47,989 nucleotides of DNA from a virus. This document shows, in pieces, positions 17,163 through 24,110 of the stretch. Position numbers and translations under genes: made by a program. Numbering within the stretch: the first letter of the stretch is position 1; each line of letters starts with the position of its first letter. The notes beneath the pieces were generated by a model. It was not told the DNA's origin. It saw only the letters and a program-made list of their open reading frames with translations, and did no database searches. Location: the IMG/VR virus record IMGVR_UViG_3300027135_000004, positions 1 to 47,989 of that record. One strand, written 5' to 3'.

Positions 17163-19343
17163 TCATGATGTTATATAGGCCATTGTAAACGGTGTTGTGG
17201 TAGAACTTTGCGCATTTGTAACTGAATTACCAGTAATACTATAAACTTGAACATAATCAGTGCTACCATTAAAATAAATTAATAACGACAAATTCGTATT
17301 AACAACACCGGTCCCACCGTCAGACGTTAAATCAGCTCCATTTTTGCGTAAAGTTAAATAACCTTCTCCTCCACCGCTATAAACTCTTGCTCCAGCAGAT
17401 ACTTGATACCATCCGGCTACAGTTGGAGTAAATCTACCCGTTGTATTATTATACCAACTGGTAGAATCCGTTACTGCGATATTATATTTAATTATTGTAG
17501 CTGCATAACCACCAGGATTTACAACACTTGTTGTTCCATATCTATAAATTGCAGTCGTTGATCCGCCGCCGCCACCACCATTTAAAGCATATGAAGCGGT
17601 TAAAGCATATGAAGCGGTTAAAGCAGATGAAGCGGCCAAAGCATAAGAACTGCTAACGGAAGCTGACGCAAAACTTGAACTAATAGAACTTGTTGCGAAA
17701 GTAGCAACATCAGCGTGACTCGAGCTTTGTATGTATTGAATAATTTCTGAATAACTAGATGATACCATTACATTTGTATAATCCAACACATTAACATATA
17801 CTCTATCAACAATCTGTCCCAGAAATTGAGAGCCTGACACAGGTTGTCCTGTGGCAGCCATCTTTCTTATTTTTAATGATGTATTATCCAACTTTTGAAC
17901 ACCATAATCTGACCCAGTATCATTCAATCCTCCAACCAGAGCTACATAAGTTGTATCATATTGTGTATATATACTATTTGGAAATTCGATTGATTGTGGG
18001 GTAAAACTACTTGTGTATCTAGCAACACCTTTAGTAATTCTAAACTCATCCAAATATCCGAACATTGCTGTGGTTGGACTACACGTTGGACGGGAACCTA
18101 TGTAAGTCGTGCCTCCTTGGTTATTTATAATTCCAGTTATGCCGGCACTCGACTCCAGAACACCGTTTATGAACAAATAAACTGTATTATTGTCTCTGGT
18201 TACCACAACATTATACCATGTGTTTTGAGAGATTGTAGTTGTGGATGTAACACTTGTTAGTGTTGATCCCACAACAAAAGTGGCATTTATTTTATTATCT
18301 GCTTGTCTACCTATATCAAGTGTTAAAGTTGTATAAGCATTACAATCCGCTCTTCTGGATAAAATGGGTCTATATACACCTACGTCTGAAAAATTTGCCC
18401 AAAATTCAATTGTAAAATTTGATCCCGCAAAAACAGTAGGCACGCTTGAAAATGATAGATAATCACCGGTGCCATCGAAATATCCGCTTCCACTACCAAA
18501 TTTATAAATTGATGATGTAATTTTTGTATTACCACTCCTAGTCACACTCACATTATTCGGCCCACTATCTGCAAAAGTGGTGGAATTATTAGCCCCATTA
18601 AAATGTAGTAATAAACTACAACTTGTATAATATGGATCGCCAGTTGCGTAAATCCATCTTTCTAAAACAGAAACACCCCACGCATCACCTTCCAGATTAA
18701 GACCCGTTATGATATTTTCTTGGTCCGGTCCAACCGAATATAATATTGTCTGATTCACAATACTGCCTGTTTGTAACGACGCAGTAATAATATTATTGTA
18801 AACTGGAGCAGTTGCATACGAGGCTGTTATCGCATTGTTACTCCAACTTGCAGTTATTGGATACGTGCTACCAGTTATTAATGTTGTTCCTCCTTCACTT
18901 GCATTTAATGCATATGAAGCCGTCAACGAATATGAACTACTAATACTATTCGCAACATAACTTGCAGTAGATGCAAAACTGGAACTTGTAGAATTATCCG
19001 CATTAACAACATAACTGCTGCTGATACTCCTACTTGCAGTTATTGGATATGTTGAACCAGTTGTCAAAAAAGAACCAGCATTAGATGCGTATGAAGCAGT
19101 CAAAGCATAACTTGCACTGACAGCACTACCACTATAATAACTAACAGCATAACTTGCTGTCGCAGCATATGAAGCGCTTCCATAGAATGTTCCACTATTA
19201 TTATGCGTATAAAAATTACTCGCGCTTATTGTTGATTCATATGAAAGATTACTTCCAGAAATTATTAATTTTCTTACAGGATTAGATCCATCTTGAAAAC
19301 TAATTTCTCCATCTCCAGGCGTTATGATGATATTAGTTGGCAT
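17163..19343 (-). CDS. Tail fibre with ASYAL linkers, LamG-type and C1q/TNF-like domains
   Basis: A 726-aa virion fibre. Residues 45-185 contain many short ASYAL/SSYSL repeats. About residues 245-455 form a concanavalin/LamG-type sandwich (CSLLLHFNGANNSTTF, then FTIEFWANF, NTWYNVVVTRDNNTVYLFIN, GYLDEFRITKGVARYT), a fold that often binds carbohydrate. A second ASYALT block at 565-590 leads into a Gly run and a C-terminal beta domain (FTPTVAGWYQVSAGARV) resembling C1q/TNF trimer heads. It likely contacts the host surface. It lies inside a run of leader-tagged genes, an unusual place for a fibre. TATTTATA is 7 nt before its ATG. Confidence 0.8.
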   Translation of the reverse strand: MPTNIIITPGDGEISFQDGSNPVRKLIISGSNLSYESTISASNFYTHNNSGTFYGSASYAATASYAVSYYSGSAVSASYALTASYASNAGSFLTTGSTYPITASRSISSSYVVNADNSTSSSFASTASYVANSISSSYSLTASYALNASEGGTTLITGSTYPITASWSNNAITASYATAPVYNNIITASLQTGSIVNQTILYSVGPDQENIITGLNLEGDAWGVSVLERWIYATGDPYYTSCSLLLHFNGANNSTTFADSGPNNVSVTRSGNTKITSSIYKFGSGSGYFDGTGDYLSFSSVPTVFAGSNFTIEFWANFSDVGVYRPILSRRADCNAYTTLTLDIGRQADNKINATFVVGSTLTSVTSTTTISQNTWYNVVVTRDNNTVYLFINGVLESSAGITGIINNQGGTTYIGSRPTCSPTTAMFGYLDEFRITKGVARYTSSFTPQSIEFPNSIYTQYDTTYVALVGGLNDTGSDYGVQKLDNTSLKIRKMAATGQPVSGSQFLGQIVDRVYVNVLDYTNVMVSSSYSEIIQYIQSSSHADVATFATSSISSSFASASVSSSYALAASSALTASYALTASYALNGGGGGGSTTAIYRYGTTSVVNPGGYAATIIKYNIAVTDSTSWYNNTTGRFTPTVAGWYQVSAGARVYSGGGEGYLTLRKNGADLTSDGGTGVVNTNLSLLIYFNGSTDYVQVYSITGNSVTNAQSSTTTPFTMAYITS
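17584..17637. repeat. Tandem 18-bp repeat encoding the ASYALT linker
   Basis: Three adjacent 18-bp units (17584-17601, 17602-17619, 17620-17637), the first two identical and the third with three changes. Further diverged copies occur at about 18900-18950 and 19085-19180 in the same gene and at about 10870-10910 in the 463-aa fibre gene. Confidence 0.85.
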
Positions 19344-19350
19344 AGTTTAT

Positions 19351-19358
19351 TATAAATA
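19351..19358 (-). promoter_or_regulatory. TATTTATA leader element
   Basis: 7 nt before the ATG of the 726-aa fibre gene. Confidence 0.4.
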
Positions 19359-19399
19359 TTAGAAAATTGCTATGCCCACAGTTAATACTGCGGTTTAAT

Positions 19400-19903
19400 T
19401 TACAATTTGTTATATGTCTTTTCAAACTCAACTTTAGCAATACGATAATAACCAGTATTAGCTGGGTCTTTTACCAAATAATCGCCTGGCTTAATAATCA
19501 TGTCTTCTCCCCATGGAGCTTTAAATGTTACTGGTTCACCTGTATACAAAGCAACTTGTCTTGGAGATTGTTCTGGGTAAATATCACCACCAACATTACC
19601 AGTATATAACTTAGGCAATTTAGCTGCCTTGATAACATAATTCTCACCAGTAGCACCACTGAAAATAATATCACCAACATCAGCAGTGTTTTGTGTTTCT
19701 TTACCATCACTGGTTGTAGTAACTACTGGTTGTTGAATTGTTGACTTGGTATATGTCATTGGAGGCATAGAACCAGGCTTACCTCCGTCAATGTATTTAT
19801 AAACCAACTTTTGTTTGGTCACTGGCTTGAATGCCAATGTGGATGCAATTTGATTGATATCTGCATTAGCAACTTCACTGAGAATGTCTTTTAGTTTAAT
19901 CAT
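19400..19903 (-). CDS. Unknown 167-aa protein with capsid-targeting-type leader
   Basis: The function is not recognised. The N-terminus MIKLKDILSE-V matches the shared leader, with an L-S-E cleavage site. The rest is beta-rich and ends PWGEDMIIKPGDYLVKDPA and YYRIAKVEFEKTYNKL, a pattern I have seen in small phage and bacterial domains without known activity. Its ATG overlaps the stop of the 2H phosphoesterase gene by 4 nt, so the two are probably made together. It may be an internal head protein. Confidence 0.6.
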   Translation of the reverse strand: MIKLKDILSEVANADINQIASTLAFKPVTKQKLVYKYIDGGKPGSMPPMTYTKSTIQQPVVTTTSDGKETQNTADVGDIIFSGATGENYVIKAAKLPKLYTGNVGGDIYPEQSPRQVALYTGEPVTFKAPWGEDMIIKPGDYLVKDPANTGYYRIAKVEFEKTYNKL

Positions 19904-20433
19904 AGGTTTATAAAGTATTTGCCTTTTGGCCCACTATACTTGAATCTGGTAATTGGTAAAGATATATTTAGATTGTCTTTGATGTGTGGAAAGCTACCCT
20001 TCTTCACATAAGCTAATGTCATGTGGGGTTTGTAGTCTGGGTAACCGTCAGTATTTGGATAACCATCACATCTACGTCTCAATTCGGTCAATATAGGACT
20101 TTTTTCAACTTCAAACTTGACCACATCAAATTTATCATTCTCAAACAAATTGAGTGCTTTCAATACCACATTAAATGGCTTTACACCTTGAAGGATTCTA
20201 GCCACATCTGTTCTACCAATATCTGGTTCAAATCCATACTTGAGAGTCACATGAGGTTCTTCATCATAACCATATGTAGGATCATTAGGATCAGTATATA
20301 GTATTTGCGGTGGTATTGCGGTTCTACCAAGTCTAATTACATGTGGTCCATAAGTAGGACTTACATGTGCCATTAAACAACCTTTTTCAACGTGTCTATT
20401 TTCTACGAGTAACATATTTTCTAATAATTTCAC
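19900..20433 (-). CDS. 2H phosphoesterase with capsid-targeting-type leader
   Basis: A 177-aa protein with both hallmarks of the 2H phosphoesterase superfamily: H61-V-T63 in EEPHVTLKYG and H137-M-T139 in YKPHMTLAYV. These enzymes cleave cyclic phosphates or 2'-5' bonds in RNA; the anti-CBASS protein Acb1 of T4 has the same fold and degrades cyclic nucleotide signals. Which substrate applies here cannot be decided from sequence. The N-terminus MKLLENMLLVE-N contains an L-V-E site that fits the cargo leader. It overlaps the 423-aa gene upstream by 38 nt and the 167-aa gene downstream by 4 nt. Confidence 0.75.
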   Translation of the reverse strand: MKLLENMLLVENRHVEKGCLMAHVSPTYGPHVIRLGRTAIPPQILYTDPNDPTYGYDEEPHVTLKYGFEPDIGRTDVARILQGVKPFNVVLKALNLFENDKFDVVKFEVEKSPILTELRRRCDGYPNTDGYPDYKPHMTLAYVKKGSFPHIKDNLNISLPITRFKYSGPKGKYFINL

Positions 20434-21667
20434 GAATCAAATGTTCCTTCTTTACCAATTGGTCCAAAGGCACACCTCTATACTTTTGTCTTAGTTGCGC
20501 AATTGGCATACCATATTGTTTTTCAGCTTGAGCAATCAGATTGTATCTATCTTGTTTCTCTTTTTCTAAAGATGCCAATTTACGAGCAACTACAGTAGCA
20601 ACAGTATTCTTAATGTTATCATTATAATACTTCTCACCCGATACCAAAAGATCATTCAATATTTTAATTTCTACTTCTAACCCATTTACTTCTTTTTCTA
20701 AATTATCCTTTTCAGCAGGCGTAAGTTTCGCTCCTGTTGTATGAAGTTTTCCTCTCTTTTCAATAAACTCTTGTGTCTTATCATCAATTACTTTTTCCAA
20801 ACTAGGTTGTTGTTGTATTTTCGTAAGACCCCAAGAAGGATAATCAAATTCACTACCAACCGGTGTATTGGACAAATCACTATCAGTTACCTTTATTGTT
20901 ACATTATTACCTTTAATAGCCGTAACATCAGCTCTTATACCAAGTCCTAGGATTTTTATTTTGTCACCTACTTTGAATTCAACATCTGCTTTATCCGTAA
21001 CAGATGGTTTAGGTGGAGGAGTTTCTTTCCTAGGTTCTTCTTTGTCATACAGTTCATTGTATGACCTTATTTTGCTACCAATTTCATACAAACACTCAGT
21101 TGGATTATATCCATTAAACTCTATGACTTTTTCATATTGATCTTTGTATGGAATTACCTTATCTTTATTATAATCCCAGAATGTTACAATGATAGCTTTA
21201 CCACTCGGGATTGTGCTTTCAATTTGAAGATCCAAATTTTCTGGCGGTTTACCATCTGTATTGTCTACCTCAAAGATTCTACCTTTCATGATAGGATCTG
21301 AATATGCGCCCATTCTACCCAACCCCTTTAGAATATTTTCCAAATCCAAATGACCACCACCATTATTACTAGCCTTTAATCGTTTGATACCTTTTTGGGC
21401 CCAATAATCCAATTGTTCTCTCTTATTAGAATCATACTTTATTTCCGGAGCGTCTTCTAATTCTTTGATTTCTTTTAATACATCACTATCATCTGAGTAA
21501 AATTCTTTCTTGTTGTCGCTATATCCAAATATTGACTTTTTACCACTCTTGTCGTCTTTATAAACAAAAAAAGCACATCTGTTGGCCGGAGAAGTGTAGT
21601 TATACAACTTTCTCTTGTAACTAACAGTGTCAGGATTTTCCACCAAAATATCAATTAGTTTAACCAT
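20396..21667 (-). CDS. Unknown 423-aa protein with capsid-targeting-type leader
   Basis: Not recognised. The leader MVKLIDILVE-N matches the shared cargo pattern. Residues 15-210 are mixed alpha/beta with many charged residues (GGGHLDLENILKGLGRMGAY near residue 103); a Pro-rich hinge follows at about 213-222 (EEPRKETPPPKPS). Residues 228-285 look like a small SH3/KOW-type beta barrel (FKVGDKIKILGLGIRADVT), and the last 130 residues are a long coiled coil ending in a basic KYVTRRK. The barrel plus basic tail would suit binding to DNA or RNA inside the head. It is coupled with the 2H phosphoesterase gene. Confidence 0.6.
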   Translation of the reverse strand: MVKLIDILVENPDTVSYKRKLYNYTSPANRCAFFVYKDDKSGKKSIFGYSDNKKEFYSDDSDVLKEIKELEDAPEIKYDSNKREQLDYWAQKGIKRLKASNNGGGHLDLENILKGLGRMGAYSDPIMKGRIFEVDNTDGKPPENLDLQIESTIPSGKAIIVTFWDYNKDKVIPYKDQYEKVIEFNGYNPTECLYEIGSKIRSYNELYDKEEPRKETPPPKPSVTDKADVEFKVGDKIKILGLGIRADVTAIKGNNVTIKVTDSDLSNTPVGSEFDYPSWGLTKIQQQPSLEKVIDDKTQEFIEKRGKLHTTGAKLTPAEKDNLEKEVNGLEVEIKILNDLLVSGEKYYNDNIKNTVATVVARKLASLEKEKQDRYNLIAQAEKQYGMPIAQLRQKYRGVPLDQLVKKEHLIREIIRKYVTRRK

Positions 21668-21672
21668 AAATT

Positions 21673-22275
21673 TTACCAGTATTTTCCTTTACCCTTGTTT
21701 CCTAAACTACGAATACGATGACTACGGCAACTCCAGTAACCAGCTGTAGTTCTATCTTTCTTTTGACTACATCTGTGACGTGCGGCAAAACTTTTACGAC
21801 GAGCCTTGTTACCAGCTCTACTTCTCATATTTGGATCACCAAAAGTTACCTTCTTCACATTGCCGTTTTTTGATTTGACATACACGGCGTATTTCTTAGG
21901 GCCGCCTGGAGTTCTGAATGGTCTATTGAGATGAACAGTGCGACCTCTGTGTTTCAACTCCATGATCAAATCTTCTTCGACTTCAATAGGAGCATCCAAA
22001 TAAACCTCTCGACCCTCAAATACTTCCTTCTTACCAAGATCACTTTCGACCAATTCAGCATCTGCATCACACAACTCTATTAGGTTGTCATAATACAATT
22101 TACGAACTTCATCAATTAATTCAAAGTAAGATTCACTGTAGGTTCGAAAAATGTTCTCACACAAAGGTATGTTCTTTGACAAATGATATCGTAAATTGGA
22201 AGTTGTCTCTACTTCTTCCAACAAGTTCATTGAGCAAAGCGAGTCGCTCTCTATCAGGTCGTTAAGCTTGATCAT
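21673..22275 (-). CDS. Basic internal head protein-like, conserved phage C-terminal domain
   Basis: A 200-aa protein whose two halves differ strongly. Residues 10-105 are acidic and helical. The C-terminal 90 residues are very basic and aromatic (GGPKKYAVYVKSKNGNVKKV, FGDPNMRSRAGNKARRKSFA, ARHRCSQKKDRTTAGYWSCR), a domain I recognise from structural or internal proteins of T4-like cyanophages and pelagiphages. The leader MIKLNDLIE-S has an L-I-E/S site. A head-interior protein that binds packaged DNA is a fair reading. TATTTATA lies 4 nt before... the downstream side; its own ATG at 22275 has the element at 22280-22287. Confidence 0.65.
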   Translation of the reverse strand: MIKLNDLIESDSLCSMNLLEEVETTSNLRYHLSKNIPLCENIFRTYSESYFELIDEVRKLYYDNLIELCDADAELVESDLGKKEVFEGREVYLDAPIEVEEDLIMELKHRGRTVHLNRPFRTPGGPKKYAVYVKSKNGNVKKVTFGDPNMRSRAGNKARRKSFAARHRCSQKKDRTTAGYWSCRSHRIRSLGNKGKGKYW

Positions 22276-22279
22276 ATGA

Positions 22280-22287
22280 TATAAATA
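22280..22287 (-). promoter_or_regulatory. TATTTATA leader element
   Basis: 4 nt before the ATG of the basic internal protein gene. Confidence 0.4.
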
Positions 22288-23214
22288 TTATCCGTATTTG
22301 TTTATCGTTTTTAATTCGTTAATCAATATCTTTTCCTCGGCATCCAAGTTCTTATCTAGTTCAACAAATACGTCATCCAATGACATCTTGGTGCTTGAAC
22401 GTTTCTGAATGGTTTTTAGACTTTCAAGAGTATCAACCACAGTATCCAATGTGTTTTTATGTTTGTTAAACGTAGGTAACTCAATATGATTACTGAATTG
22501 TAAAGCTTTTGGAGCAACACCTTTGAGAAGATTGATGATCGAAGCAACAATGTGTTCAAATATACCAAATATAGCTCCGGCAATTGGGTTTGTTGCTGCC
22601 AAGAACCTCAATACCATAAAACATATCAAGAATATCAATATGCCAGTTACACCTATAGTAACAAATCGTTTCAAACCATACATTACACCACCAAGTCCCA
22701 TCCAACTATTTACTTCGTCAACGGTCACTTGTAATGCATCCGCTTTCTTTGCAACTTGTGATGCTTGTGTTTCGAGACCTTTTATTTGTTCTTCATAAAC
22801 GTCTTCGATCTCTTTCTGTTTTACTTGAAGTGCTAGAATCTCATCGTCTCTTTGTTTTAGAAGTTTAGCACCCTTGTCTTTTTCTTTCTGAACTTCACTA
22901 TTTAAAAGATCTGTAAGTTCCTTGATTTTGTTCAATTCATCAATATTAGGATTACCAGTAATGTTCAATACCCTATTGTTAAAGTCTATAGCAGTCTTGA
23001 CTTGAACTGGAGGGTTGGTGACCGCCTTTAACGAGTAATCAGTTCCAGATGCCAAAGTAGCTACTTGTTGTAGTTTCTCACCCTCATTCTTTGCCAATTC
23101 AACTCGGGTCTCAGCAAGACCATCTTTTGTTTTTTGAACCTTTTCTACATTGGATGTTTTGCATCCTCCGACCAATAAAAAAGAAGCCAAAAATAGTGTA
23201 AATAGTTTTCTCAT
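22288..23214 (-). CDS. Lipoprotein with coiled coil and internal membrane segment
   Basis: A 308-aa predicted membrane protein. The N-terminus MRKLFTLFLASFLLVGGCKT is a lipoprotein signal with the lipobox Cys at residue 18. Residues 95-165 form a coiled coil. A strong transmembrane segment covers about 183-207 (VTIGVTGILIFLICFMVLRF) and a second hydrophobic stretch about 210-235, followed by a charged 70-residue tail. A lipid anchor plus coiled coil plus membrane segment is the plan of single-protein spanins, which fuse inner and outer membranes at lysis, but the C-terminal tail is longer than usual. Superinfection exclusion is another option. TATTTATA lies 3 nt before its ATG. Confidence 0.65.
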   Translation of the reverse strand: MRKLFTLFLASFLLVGGCKTSNVEKVQKTKDGLAETRVELAKNEGEKLQQVATLASGTDYSLKAVTNPPVQVKTAIDFNNRVLNITGNPNIDELNKIKELTDLLNSEVQKEKDKGAKLLKQRDDEILALQVKQKEIEDVYEEQIKGLETQASQVAKKADALQVTVDEVNSWMGLGGVMYGLKRFVTIGVTGILIFLICFMVLRFLAATNPIAGAIFGIFEHIVASIINLLKGVAPKALQFSNHIELPTFNKHKNTLDTVVDTLESLKTIQKRSSTKMSLDDVFVELDKNLDAEEKILINELKTINKYG

Positions 23215-23217
23215 ACC

Positions 23218-23225
23218 TATAAATA
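23218..23225 (-). promoter_or_regulatory. TATTTATA leader element
   Basis: 3 nt before the ATG of the lipoprotein gene. Confidence 0.4.
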
Positions 23226-23280
23226 TTGAATCGGTGTATAAAAACTTGTGTATTTCACCACACTCATTTATGATATTAAC

Positions 23281-24054
23281 ATGTCAAAATATTGTGACAC
23301 ATCGCTGATATATCTGAAATCGATCAACAAATCGGTCGCACGTAATTTGATCGAAAAGAACCACTATACACACAAGTGGACCAGTTGTTCTGTAGCATAT
23401 GGTGTGTATACCAAAGATTATGTTGAAAGCACATTCTTTGGAGGATTCGATAGTAGATTGATTGGTGTTCTTGTATATGGTAATGCTGTAGGACGCAATT
23501 CGAGCACTAGTATAACTCCGTTACTAACCAACGATAACGTGTTTGAATTGACCAGATTGTGGATTGAAGACGGTCACGGTAGTAACATAGAAAGTTACTG
23601 TATAGCAGAAAGTTTCAGACTGTTGAATGTGGAGTTTCCTCAAATCAAGTGTATCTTGAGTTATGCTGACAGCGAAGTTGGACATGCCGGAACCATTTAT
23701 CAAGCAACCGGCTTCTTATATCAAGGCGACAATTATGTTGATATCGCATTGATGCCAAATTACAGTGTTAGTTTGGTTGGACCACCCAACTATGATTGGA
23801 TACACAGTAGAAACGTCTATGGTAGATGGAAAACACACAATGTGGACAAACTTAAGGAACGTATAGGAAAAACGTTCTGGCGCAAACGTGAGAGTGGCAA
23901 ACACCGTTATATTAAGTTCATCAGCAACAAGATTGAAAACAAACGGTTGTCAAAGTCACTGATACATAAACTGTTACCCTATCCAAAATCAACATCGTTC
24001 ACAGAACAAATACAAGAAGTTGTAGTGGGTAATAACAACGAGTTTTTCCAATAA
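23281..24054 (+). CDS. Mom-like DNA-modification (GNAT-fold) protein
   Basis: A 257-aa protein on the plus strand, starting at MSKYCDTSL; an ATG 33 nt upstream is less likely. The pattern matches Mom-type proteins: ARNLIEKNHYTHKW near residue 20, LIGVLVYGNAVGRN, FELTRLWIEDGHGSNIESYC and SYADSEVGHAGTIYQATGF near residues 130-150. Mom of phage Mu converts adenines in DNA to a carbamoylmethyl form and so protects the genome from host restriction enzymes. Other GNAT acetyltransferases are the alternative. It is single, opposite to both neighbours, and ends at a hairpin shared with the capsid gene. This arrangement suggests an acquired accessory gene. Confidence 0.75.
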   Translation: MSKYCDTSLIYLKSINKSVARNLIEKNHYTHKWTSCSVAYGVYTKDYVESTFFGGFDSRLIGVLVYGNAVGRNSSTSITPLLTNDNVFELTRLWIEDGHGSNIESYCIAESFRLLNVEFPQIKCILSYADSEVGHAGTIYQATGFLYQGDNYVDIALMPNYSVSLVGPPNYDWIHSRNVYGRWKTHNVDKLKERIGKTFWRKRESGKHRYIKFISNKIENKRLSKSLIHKLLPYPKSTSFTEQIQEVVVGNNNEFFQ

Positions 24055-24084
24055 AAAACCCACCAGCCTTTCGACTGGTGGGTT
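24051..24084 (-). terminator. Rho-independent terminator after the major capsid gene
   Basis: A perfect 10-bp inverted repeat (24057-24066 with 24075-24084) and 8-nt loop. On the minus strand it is followed by TTTTTTATT, so it is strong for the capsid transcript. In the plus direction it follows the Mom-like gene but the T run is poor, so termination there would be weaker. Confidence 0.9.
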
Positions 24085-24110
24085 CGTTATCTAATTTAGA
24101 CTAATCCAAA

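Noticed and set aside
17994-19200. ASYAL repeat DNA considered as a CRISPR or regulatory array
   Set aside because: Units are in frame, code for a protein linker, and have no spacer structure.
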